Of a stretch of DNA of 64,000 bases, positions 18,405 through 25,978 are shown piece after piece. This DNA comes from Paenibacillus taichungensis (GTDB lineage Bacteria > Bacillota > Bacilli > Paenibacillales > Paenibacillaceae), in contig NZ_JABMCC010000096.1 of the NCBI RefSeq assembly GCF_013359905.1, positions 115,080 through 179,079 on the forward strand. Reading direction: 5' to 3'. Numbering within the stretch: the stretch's first letter is position 1; each line of letters opens with the position of its first letter. The notes under the pieces were generated by a model that ran no database searches, was not told the origin of the DNA, and saw only the letters and a program-made list of their open reading frames with translations. A program made the position numbers and the translations under genes.

Positions 18405-19988
18405 ATGTCTAAGGTGATCCATAAGTCGCTTTATCTCATTCTGCTTGTTTTTGTCGGCGTGTTTATCGTTTCATCCCTGTTTGTCCGGGCGCAGTACAAC
18501 TACACCTTGTATGGGGATAATCCGATTCTGGATACGCAGCAGTGGAGTATTTTTATCCCGGTGATTGCTTTGCTTCTAGGATCGGGTGTCGTGTTATACC
18601 GCCTTTGCCTGAAGCTGAACCAATACAGTCCAAAGGTTGTCATTCCGGTGGTGCTGCTATGTTCTCTGGCCATTCAAATTATAATTATCTTCGTGTTTCC
18701 ACGAGTGCCTACGGATGATTCACAGACCGTGCTTTCACTCGCGATGAACATGCTTTACGATCAGGATTATTCCTCGTTCGAAACGGGTGGATATCTGCAC
18801 ATGTTCCCGTTCAACTTTTCTACCGTTTTGTACCTAAAGACATTGCTGTACCTGTTCCCGGATAATTATCTGGTAATCAAGCTGTTCAATATTTTGTTTG
18901 CAACGGTAACGACATTAATGATTTATCTCATTTATAAACAGTTAAATCATAAGTCCGAAGAACGTGATTACGGGGTTCTAATCTTTGCAGCCACGTATCT
19001 TCCAACTCTGTTCCTGAACAACCTGATCTATAACGATGTAATTGCTACGGCATTTCTGACGTCTTGTTTATACTTTTTGATTCGGTTTATACGTGAAAAG
19101 TCTTGGCAGACGATCGTCATTGCCGCCATTCTGCTCGCGATTGGCAACTACTTCCGAAGTATTGGCGTAATTGTCCTGATTGCTGCTATATTAACCATCC
19201 TGCTGAATATGCGAAGTATTGGATTCAAGAAAATGATTGTCTCCATCTTCGTACTGGCTATGTTGTTTAACGTCCCAGGGTGGACTCAGAATTCGGTCTT
19301 GAAATCTTCAGGTGCTGTAAGTGAGCCTGTTGGGGAAAATTCAGCACCGGTCTATATGTGGTTGAACATGGGTATTAATTTGGAACGATTCGGCTTCTGG
19401 GACAACATGGAGAGCTACCAGATTTATCAAAGAGAAGCCAACTATAATAAAGCTGAAAGTACAGAACTGTACAAACAGGAGATTGAACGCAAGCTGTCGG
19501 AAGCTAGCTTAAGTGACTTGGCCCAGATGTATTACAAAAAGATCATTTGGACCTGGACCGAAGGGACCTACCAAATGGATCGATATGGCATCGGCAACGA
19601 AAGCTCTTCGGGTATGGGAGGAGGAAGAGGTGGCGGAATTGCCGGCTCCTACAGTTATACCAATGCGGTAACAGACTTATTCAAGGGAGATTCCGTCTAC
19701 CGGACGGGGGTGCTTTGGATCGTTTATGTGATGAATTTCATGATGTACTGTTTTATTTTCATTCGTTTGGTCGGTGCAATTCGTGGAAAGCGGTATGACG
19801 AAGTCTCTTTGATTCTAGTTATTCTCGGATTTATCGGGTTCTATATTCTGTGGGAAATTAAATCGAGGTATATCTACCCCGTATATCCGCTGCTGATTGT
19901 ATTGTCGTACATGGGATTTAAAGATGCGTATAATTTCATGTTTCATAGAAAACTTGGCTGGGAACGTCCTTCCCTGAGAAAAGGGTGA
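18405..19988 (+). CDS. Polytopic glycosyltransferase, GT39/PMT-like
   Basis: A 527-residue integral membrane protein with about eleven predicted helices and a large extracytoplasmic loop near residues 310-440. The first loop carries P-T-D-D-S-Q near residue 104, the acidic pair expected for a GT-C enzyme using a polyprenyl-phosphate sugar donor. A Gly-rich G-M-G-G-G-R-G-G-G stretch lies near residue 405. ATG 18405 follows AAGGAG. The gene ends five bases before the start of a lipoprotein gene, so the two are surely co-transcribed. The acceptor is unknown. Surface-protein or lipid glycosylation is inferred. Confidence 0.75.
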   Translation: MSKVIHKSLYLILLVFVGVFIVSSLFVRAQYNYTLYGDNPILDTQQWSIFIPVIALLLGSGVVLYRLCLKLNQYSPKVVIPVVLLCSLAIQIIIIFVFPRVPTDDSQTVLSLAMNMLYDQDYSSFETGGYLHMFPFNFSTVLYLKTLLYLFPDNYLVIKLFNILFATVTTLMIYLIYKQLNHKSEERDYGVLIFAATYLPTLFLNNLIYNDVIATAFLTSCLYFLIRFIREKSWQTIVIAAILLAIGNYFRSIGVIVLIAAILTILLNMRSIGFKKMIVSIFVLAMLFNVPGWTQNSVLKSSGAVSEPVGENSAPVYMWLNMGINLERFGFWDNMESYQIYQREANYNKAESTELYKQEIERKLSEASLSDLAQMYYKKIIWTWTEGTYQMDRYGIGNESSSGMGGGRGGGIAGSYSYTNAVTDLFKGDSVYRTGVLWIVYVMNFMMYCFIFIRLVGAIRGKRYDEVSLILVILGFIGFYILWEIKSRYIYPVYPLLIVLSYMGFKDAYNFMFHRKLGWERPSLRKG

Positions 19989-19993
19989 TCCGT

Positions 19994-20575
19994 ATGCGAA
20001 AAAATGGTTATCTCATATCGGCTATGCTCTTGCTGCTGACCTGCTCAGTTTTGCTCTCTGCTTGTGATGTTATTACTGCCCAGAACATTACGAATACCGG
20101 TTCTGCACAAGGCATGAACGGTGGCGGAATGATGAATGGCGGTGGCCCGGGCATGAATGGAGGAGCACAAAGGGGCGGAGGGCAAGGTATGAATGGCAGA
20201 ACAGGCGGTCAGGACGATATGCGGGGGATGATGAATGCCGATCTTACAGGCAAAGTGATCTCTGCCACAGGGAGTACCGTCACGATCTCGTTGCTTGAGG
20301 TGGAGGATAACTCATCCACAGGCTCGACTAATGGAAATGGAAGACAACCAGGCGCCTCCAGAGGCGGAAGCATGGAAATGAAAGATACGGGCATTGAAAT
20401 GAAGTTGGACATCAGTGAGGATGTGGATATCACGGAAGGCATGGGTGCCCCAGGCAACAACCAAAATGCTAATTCATCCCTTCAGGTGTCTGACCTGAAG
20501 GAGGGAGATGTCGTTATGGTTTGGTATAAGGAGAATACCGAGACCGTAGAACGAATGGTTGTTACACAGTCTTGA
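19994..20575 (+). CDS. Gly/Met/Asn-rich lipoprotein
   Basis: A 193-residue lipoprotein with lipobox L-L-S-A-C at about residues 20-24. Residues 38-75 are low-complexity repeats of G-M-N-G-G and G-G-G-P-G-M-N-G. The C-terminal half is a small beta-rich domain beginning L-T-G-K-V-I-S-A-T-G-S-T-V-T-I and ending with W-Y-K-E-N-T-E-T-V-E-R-M-V-V. GTG 19985 is a possible earlier start. Because it directly follows the membrane glycosyltransferase gene it may be that enzyme's partner or substrate. I do not recognise a named family. Confidence 0.7.
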   Translation: MRKNGYLISAMLLLLTCSVLLSACDVITAQNITNTGSAQGMNGGGMMNGGGPGMNGGAQRGGGQGMNGRTGGQDDMRGMMNADLTGKVISATGSTVTISLLEVEDNSSTGSTNGNGRQPGASRGGSMEMKDTGIEMKLDISEDVDITEGMGAPGNNQNANSSLQVSDLKEGDVVMVWYKENTETVERMVVTQS

Positions 20576-20644
20576 TATTCATTGCCTATCATCACTTGAT
20601 GGAGTATTATGGAAATAACTTGTTTCTCGGAAGGAGTGAGCGTC

Positions 20645-20707
20645 ATGAAACGACGGGCTAAGATGATGCAAAGCGTTACTACAACAATTAAGGTGATTAC
20701 GAACTGA
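20645..20707 (+). CDS. Possible 20-residue peptide
   Basis: ATG 20645 follows GGAAGGAG at a good distance and reads 20 codons rich in Lys, Arg and Thr before TGA. It may be a real small peptide or the start of a decayed gene. No family recognised. Confidence 0.25.
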   Translation: MKRRAKMMQSVTTTIKVITN

Positions 20708-20817
20708 ATAGATCCGGCAGAGCAACGGACATATGGCGAAGCATTTGGAGTCTGCTAATGTGACGATCTGAAGTCTGCCGACATATAGGGATATAACTGC
20801 TCATTTTTCCTGGTATG

Positions 20818-20852
20818 CACGAGGTTTATTTGCTTATGCAAGTAAACCCGTG
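20818..20852 (+). other. Strong hairpin upstream of a terminator
   Basis: CACGAGGTTTATTTGC pairs with GCAAGTAAACCCGTG around a four-base TTAT turn, with one mismatch and wobbles. It lies 15 bases before the terminator at 20867. The two could form a short untranslated RNA, or this could be only a pair of hairpins in the trailer of the preceding gene. Confidence 0.4.
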
Positions 20853-20866
20853 TATCCAGAATTTTT

Positions 20867-20897
20867 AAAGCCGCAGGCATAGCCTGCGGCTTTTTGC
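20867..20897 (+). terminator. Rho-independent terminator
   Basis: AAAGCCGCAGGC (20867-20878) and GCCTGCGGCTTT (20882-20893) form a 12-bp perfect stem followed by T-rich sequence. Confidence 0.9.
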
Positions 20898-20963
20898 GCG
20901 CAAAAATAGGATCCGGAACGCTTAAAGCGTTCTATATTAAACGACCACTAAGGAGATATGCCC

Positions 20964-21968
20964 ATGTTAAAACTTAAATATTTATTCCACAATAACGATC
21001 TCGCCGAGATGATTTTGAAAAACTGGAGTTACGATCCGGAGTCACTGGACATGTTCCAGTATTATCGTATATCCTCCAATGCCGTGTACCCGTTCCGGGA
21101 TCAAGGAAAGGTTCACTTACTTCGTTTTGCCCCTGTAGAGGAGAAAAATCAAACCAATCTTGCAGCGGAGCTGGAGTTCCTGACCTATCTTAAACTAAAC
21201 CAATATGGTGTCATGGAAGCTGTACCTTCTCATGCGGGAAAAGAGCTGGTAGAGGCTCATACGCCTTGGGGAACGTATTATGCCTCCGTATTCAAACGAG
21301 TTCCTGGTAACCAGATGGGCAGTATCGATATAAATGACCAGATCGTGTACAGCTTGGGTGAGGCATTGGGTAAGTTGCATCGTTTATCTCGTGAATACAC
21401 ACCCAAACAGGCAAAACGCTGGACGTATACCGATGTACTGAATTGGATGAAGGACGTTCTGGGGGAGTTCCCTGGCGAGAATGCGGCGCTCAATGAGGTA
21501 GAAGTTCTCCGGGATTATTTTGCAAATTGGCCCATTAACCAGCAGAACTTCGGGTTAATTCATTATGATTTTGAACTGGATAATGTCTTCTATGACGAGG
21601 AGAGTCATTCCTGTTACGCCATTGACTTCGATGACGCCATGTACCACTGGTACGCAATGGATGTGGAGCAGACTCTGGATAGTTTACGGGATGAAATTCA
21701 GTCGGATGAATGGGAGCAGAAGAAGCGAATATTCTTGCAGGGGTATTGGAAGGAAGCAGGAGACGCCTATGATATGGAGTCGATGTTTCCGGCATGTCGT
21801 CGTTTTGCCAATCTGTACGGTTACGTACGTGTGCTTCGATCTGGGGCAGAACAATGGGCAAATGAGCCGGAGTGGATGAGTGGATTAAGAGCAAGGCTGG
21901 ATAAAGCGATGACAGTGAAAGCAAAGCAGTTTGGTCACCAGCAGCCCCTCCAACTACCGGCCAAATGA
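20964..21968 (+). CDS. APH/choline-kinase-fold phosphotransferase
   Basis: A 334-residue kinase-fold protein. The catalytic loop is H-Y-D-F-E-L-D-N near residue 198, where H-x-D and the distal Asn are kept. I-D-F-D-D-A near residue 219 supplies the metal Asp. The start ATG 20964 has AGGAG 8 bases upstream. The ATG six bases earlier is too close. It shares a fold, but little sequence, with the gene at 979-1965. Substrate unknown; a sugar, amino-alcohol or antibiotic are all possible. Monocistronic after a strong terminator. Confidence 0.82.
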   Translation: MLKLKYLFHNNDLAEMILKNWSYDPESLDMFQYYRISSNAVYPFRDQGKVHLLRFAPVEEKNQTNLAAELEFLTYLKLNQYGVMEAVPSHAGKELVEAHTPWGTYYASVFKRVPGNQMGSIDINDQIVYSLGEALGKLHRLSREYTPKQAKRWTYTDVLNWMKDVLGEFPGENAALNEVEVLRDYFANWPINQQNFGLIHYDFELDNVFYDEESHSCYAIDFDDAMYHWYAMDVEQTLDSLRDEIQSDEWEQKKRIFLQGYWKEAGDAYDMESMFPACRRFANLYGYVRVLRSGAEQWANEPEWMSGLRARLDKAMTVKAKQFGHQQPLQLPAK

Positions 21969-22154
21969 TCCTCATTACATTATCAGCAAAGATGATTGAG
22001 CTTAAATCAGGCCTCTGCATAAGCGCAACGAAATAATGATTGATTTTTTATTCATCTCCATTGTAACATTAGATTAAGCGCTATACCTTTTATTAAAACA
22101 TCAATGTTGGATTACATGGTCAAGTGGAAACCGGCAATTCGTTTCACCAATTGA

Positions 22155-22709
22155 ATGAAGAGGACGGTCATAACGAACATGGACGACAAAAAGTTAATTA
22201 TCTTTTTTGACAGCGGCGATACCATTGTTGATGAATCGACCGAGATTCGGGACGAAGAGGGAATTGTTCTGAGTGCGGATCTGATTCCGGGTGCGGATAT
22301 CACGATTCAGAAGCTTCATGAAAGAGGGTACACGCTGGCCCTGGTTGCAGACGGCGATGCACAATCCTTCAAGAACGTATTTAAGCAGCATGGACTTCAT
22401 GATTATTTTAGCGCAATGATTATTTCGGAAAACATTAAAGCCAGCAAGCCAAGCCCGCGGATGTTTAAGGCAGCAATTGGTGCCCTTGATTTGTCCGAAG
22501 AGGATTTTTCAAGAACAGTGATGATTGGCAATAACCTGAGTCGTGATATGAAGGGAGCCAACGCACTTGGCATCACCAGCATCTTTCAGAGTTGGACGCC
22601 GCGTTATCCCCATGAGCCGGTGGATGAGACAGAACGTCCGACTCACACAGTCGGTGAACCGCTGGAGCTGCTTGAACTTATTGAACGGCTAAATGCCGAA
22701 GTCAAATAA
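22155..22709 (+). CDS. HAD-superfamily hydrolase
   Basis: A 184-residue HAD phosphatase-type protein. Motif I is F-F-D-S-G-D-T, the D-x-G-D-T variant with the nucleophile Asp kept. A Lys-containing S-K-P-S-P near residue 97 and the acidic motif M-I-G-N-N-L-S-R-D near residue 118 follow. The cap is very small, so a subfamily I phosphatase acting on a small phosphorylated compound is likely. ATG 22179 is a plausible alternative start, giving M-D-D-K-K-L. Neither has a strong ribosome site. Confidence 0.8.
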   Translation: MKRTVITNMDDKKLIIFFDSGDTIVDESTEIRDEEGIVLSADLIPGADITIQKLHERGYTLALVADGDAQSFKNVFKQHGLHDYFSAMIISENIKASKPSPRMFKAAIGALDLSEEDFSRTVMIGNNLSRDMKGANALGITSIFQSWTPRYPHEPVDETERPTHTVGEPLELLELIERLNAEVK

Positions 22710-22728
22710 ATAAAATGTTTGCTTGTAT

Positions 22729-22782
22729 GCCCGTGAGCAGAAGGATAGAATGTCATTCAACCTTCTGCTCACGGGCTATTTT
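22729..22782 (+). terminator. Rho-independent terminator
   Basis: GCCCGTGAGCAGAAGG (22729-22744) and CCTTCTGCTCACGGGC (22761-22776) form a perfect 16-bp stem, followed by TATTTTTA. Confidence 0.9.
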
Positions 22783-22845
22783 TACTTTTTTACATGAGAA
22801 AATGATAGAATGATCGTAAAATCCGGAACTGGGGTAGGTGTTCAC

Positions 22846-23985
22846 ATGGAGGAACCACATCGGAAGCCGTTGTTGTACTTGCAAACTGCCGATTTGGTGA
22901 TGGAAGAAATCCGTAACCGGAAATTGCAGCCACATGATCCCGTGCCATCAGAAGGCGAGCTCGCCAAACTGTATTCTGTCAGCCGTATGACAGCCAAGCT
23001 TGCACTGCAAATTTTGGAGAAACAAGGTATTGTCTATCGGTTGGCGCGGCGGGGGACATTTGTGTCGGGTGACTATTTGGGCGGCCCGGGTAAGGAGTCA
23101 TTATCGGGGAATGTAACTACAGACAAGAAGCTTATTAAGCGAAAAATTGCTCTGTTGTTCCCCAATATGGATGATTATGTAGCCAGAATTATAGCATCCG
23201 TTGAGCAGGAAGCACGTAAATCCGGGTGCCAGCTGCTCATTCGGATCACTACGGATAAAGAGGATGAGAGTTTCTCCCTACAAGAATTGTACGAGGAAGG
23301 AATCGATGGAATTATTCTGTATCCAAGGGGACGAACACGCTGCAGTGAAAAGGTGCTGGAGCTTAATCTGCTGAATTATCCATTGGTGATCATCGATCGA
23401 ATCTTTCGTGAGGTCAATATTGATTGTGTGTATCATGACCATTATCAGGGAGCCTACAACTTGACGGAATATTTGATCAATAGAGGACATTGGGAAATTG
23501 GGTATATCTCTATGCCGTTTGATGGAGTGACGAGCCGCGAGGACCGCTATAAAGGCTATGTACAGGCCATGCTGGACTATGCACTTCCCGTCAACGGTCG
23601 TAACATTTGCCTGGATTGCGCAGAGGATTACATGCTCAACCTGAATGGAGCGAATCTGCAACTCAAGGATTTCATTCAAAGTAATCCCGCAATGACAGCC
23701 GTAGTTTGTGCGGATGATTATATCGCGACTTCTTGTTTGTACACGGCCTTATCCATCCACAAGCAGGTACCCGAGGAACTGTCCATCATTGGTTTTTCCG
23801 ACATCCAGTTGGCGAGTCTACTGCCCGTGCCACTGACTACGGCAAGGCAAACCACAGAGAAGCTTGGACAGGCAGCAGTGAATTTGCTGTGCAAACGTAT
23901 GGAGAATTCCCGAGAAGGGGCGTTATCCATCAAGGTAAACACAACCATCATCGAACGAAGCTCCGTACGTAATCTTAATCAATAA
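22846..23985 (+). CDS. GntR-type regulator with LacI-like sensor domain (AraR architecture)
   Basis: A 379-residue regulator. Residues 10-80 form a GntR winged helix: L-Q-P-H-D-P-V-P-S-E-G-E-L-A, then S-V-S-R-M-T-A, then L-A-R-R-G-T-F-V. Residues 100-375 resemble the periplasmic-binding-protein fold of LacI regulators, with G-I-I-L-Y-P, V-I-I-D-R and the terminal V-P-L-T-T-A-R-Q segment. This mix is known from AraR, where a sugar is the inducer. ATG 22846 lies after GGGGTAGGTG. The next genes encode a secreted lectin-like protein and a glycosidase-like protein, so control of glycan use is a reasonable guess. Confidence 0.85.
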   Translation: MEEPHRKPLLYLQTADLVMEEIRNRKLQPHDPVPSEGELAKLYSVSRMTAKLALQILEKQGIVYRLARRGTFVSGDYLGGPGKESLSGNVTTDKKLIKRKIALLFPNMDDYVARIIASVEQEARKSGCQLLIRITTDKEDESFSLQELYEEGIDGIILYPRGRTRCSEKVLELNLLNYPLVIIDRIFREVNIDCVYHDHYQGAYNLTEYLINRGHWEIGYISMPFDGVTSREDRYKGYVQAMLDYALPVNGRNICLDCAEDYMLNLNGANLQLKDFIQSNPAMTAVVCADDYIATSCLYTALSIHKQVPEELSIIGFSDIQLASLLPVPLTTARQTTEKLGQAAVNLLCKRMENSREGALSIKVNTTIIERSSVRNLNQ

Positions 23986-24020
23986 ATGTCGATCTGGTTC
24001 CGCGTTATTTAAGCCAATTC

Positions 24021-24060
24021 AAGCCTTCCTTATCTCGTTTTAATGATAAGGAAGGCTTTT
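24021..24060 (+). terminator. Rho-independent terminator
   Basis: AAGCCTTCCTTATC and GATAAGGAAGGCTT form a perfect 14-bp stem, followed by TTTATA. Confidence 0.88.
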
Positions 24061-24208
24061 ATATGTCAGTAACATACGATGATTGTTATCCAATTCAAAC
24101 TCAATAATACACAATTTGTTATGTATCTCACCGTTTTATGCAAAAATATTGTAAATAATAGTAGTTATATGAAGTTTAATTGGAGAAAAATTTACATTTA
24201 TATCATTG

Positions 24209-24227
24209 TATATGTCAATGACATATA
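24209..24227. promoter_or_regulatory. Palindrome before the crystallin gene, candidate operator
   Basis: TATATGTCA-A-TGACATATA is a perfect odd-centred palindrome 156 bases before the gene start, within the only AT-rich promoter region. A related half-site cluster (TATATGTCAGTAACATA) lies at 24060. It could bind the neighbouring GntR-type regulator. Confidence 0.4.
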
Positions 24228-24383
24228 TTAGTGTGAAGGTATGCCACATATCTTTCAAGGATGAAGGGAGGATTTTCCGGAAAGCGCTACCATACATCCT
24301 GGGAAATGACCTGCAGAGCCAAAAGAAATGAACGTACGAACGTTGGCAATAAACGAAATCATTATTCGAAGAGGAGCCCGAAT

Positions 24384-25871
24384 ATGACAATCAAATCCTT
24401 GCTTGCAGCTTCGTTCTTGGCAGTATCTCTTTTCTTTCCACTGGCACAGCCCGCGCAGGCGGCAGAGGACAATGCCGTAACGGTTTACCAGGATGGAGAT
24501 TTTGGAGGCAGCTCCCAACCGTTTGGGGTTGGCCAGTTCAATGTGAATCAGCTTAATGTGGTTGGTAACGACAAAATATCTTCGGTAAAGGTAGCTCCGG
24601 GATATCGATTGACCCTGTATCGTGACAAGGATTTCTCCGGTGACACCAAAACGCTGACCGGCGATGCGGGATGGCTTGATGATTTTAACGACGCGACCTC
24701 CAGTCTGAAAGTAGAGAAGATCGGAGGCCCCAATAAACCAGTTCTCGCATACTCCAATTCACCTTATGGAGGTTTTGAGCAGCAGTTTGATATTGGCAGC
24801 TATAATGTGGATGAACTGAAGGCTGGAGTAGGCAATGATGCCATCTCTGCACTTCGGATAGCCCCAGGGTATAAGGTCACATTGTACAAAGACTACAATT
24901 TCGCTGGATACTCCAAGGTTCTGACTGCAGATGCGATCTATGTTGGCGGGGATATCAATGATTCGGTTTCTAGCCTGAAGGTTGAAGCCATCTCGCCGCT
25001 CGACACCACCTCGGTTGCCGTTCCGGGTAACGATTACAGTGACACAGCCAAGCGTGAAATATTGCAAACCTTTGCTCCTAAAATCTGGTTTGCCCAAGGC
25101 GAAGTTTATTTTCCATCCTCGGTAGAACACACCCTGCCTTATGTGGATCGTTATGTGAATCCAGGTTCAGGCTTATATGAATTCAAGACCAAAACGGAGT
25201 TGAATCCATATACCCTGAAACTACCGTATTTTACGGGCGATCTGGCTAATGCACCAATCTATGCGTTTTGGGTGGAGAAGGAGTATAACAATGTCGATCT
25301 GGTATATTTCCAGTTCAGTCCCTATGATCTTGGGAAAACAGTGTTTGGCACGGAAGTGGGAGATCATGTCGGAGATTGGGAGCGGGTCACGGTCAGATTG
25401 GCCAAGTTCACTGATCAGAACAGTAACTATGTGAAGCCGGTTCAAGTTTACTATGGCGCGCATTCTTTCGGTACAACCTATTCGTGGGCTGAAGTGGACA
25501 AAGTAAACAATACACATCCTGTCGCTTATTCAGCGTTTGGTTCCCATGGGATGTGGAAAGATCCTGGCAATCATGTCTATCAGGAACTCGTCGTGACCCA
25601 ATTGATTGATGTGACGAATCAGGGAACGGCATGGGATACCTGGAACAATATCCAGGCTTTTCAGTATTATCCGAATACTCGAACAGGCAATGGTCTGGGA
25701 AATGCTTGGCCATCATGGCTGGATAGGGATTACAGTAATCCGAACAGCTTGTCTGTCTATAAATTCGGAAATCCGTCCCAAGGCTCCTTCTTTGGTCAGC
25801 CTCTACTTGCAGGAGGACCAACAGGACCGCAGGAAAAAGGCGCATTAACGAATGATGTTATTTTAGATTAG
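24384..25871 (+). CDS. Secreted beta/gamma-crystallin and Vps62-like protein
   Basis: A 495-residue exported protein. The signal peptide ends at A-Q-A-A near residue 28. Residues 30-205 hold two beta/gamma-crystallin domains. The Greek-key pattern V-T-V-Y-Q-D and L-T-L-Y-R-D-K-D-F-S-G repeats, and four N-D-x-x-S-(S/A) motifs (N-D-K-I-S-S, N-D-A-T-S-S, N-D-A-I-S-A, N-D-S-V-S-S) are the classic calcium sites. The remaining 285 residues resemble the Vps62/DUF946 group, with G-D-H-V-G-D-W-E-R-V near residue 330 and G-S-H-G-M-W-K-D. ATG 24384 has GAGGAG upstream. It is likely extracellular and calcium-stabilised; its target is unknown. Confidence 0.75.
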   Translation: MTIKSLLAASFLAVSLFFPLAQPAQAAEDNAVTVYQDGDFGGSSQPFGVGQFNVNQLNVVGNDKISSVKVAPGYRLTLYRDKDFSGDTKTLTGDAGWLDDFNDATSSLKVEKIGGPNKPVLAYSNSPYGGFEQQFDIGSYNVDELKAGVGNDAISALRIAPGYKVTLYKDYNFAGYSKVLTADAIYVGGDINDSVSSLKVEAISPLDTTSVAVPGNDYSDTAKREILQTFAPKIWFAQGEVYFPSSVEHTLPYVDRYVNPGSGLYEFKTKTELNPYTLKLPYFTGDLANAPIYAFWVEKEYNNVDLVYFQFSPYDLGKTVFGTEVGDHVGDWERVTVRLAKFTDQNSNYVKPVQVYYGAHSFGTTYSWAEVDKVNNTHPVAYSAFGSHGMWKDPGNHVYQELVVTQLIDVTNQGTAWDTWNNIQAFQYYPNTRTGNGLGNAWPSWLDRDYSNPNSLSVYKFGNPSQGSFFGQPLLAGGPTGPQEKGALTNDVILD

Positions 25872-25978
25872 GCGATGATTAACGAGGGGACTCGCTTTCA
25901 CATGAAGCGGGTCTCCCATGCTTATTGTCCAAGTAGACAGTATTAACTGTGAATCTAACAACGGAGGCTCAGACAACG

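Noticed and set aside
25886..25917. Hairpin after the crystallin gene as a terminator
   Set aside because: GGGGACTCGCTT / AAGCGGGTCTCCC pairs but no T-run follows, so read-through into the DUF5054 gene is equally likely.
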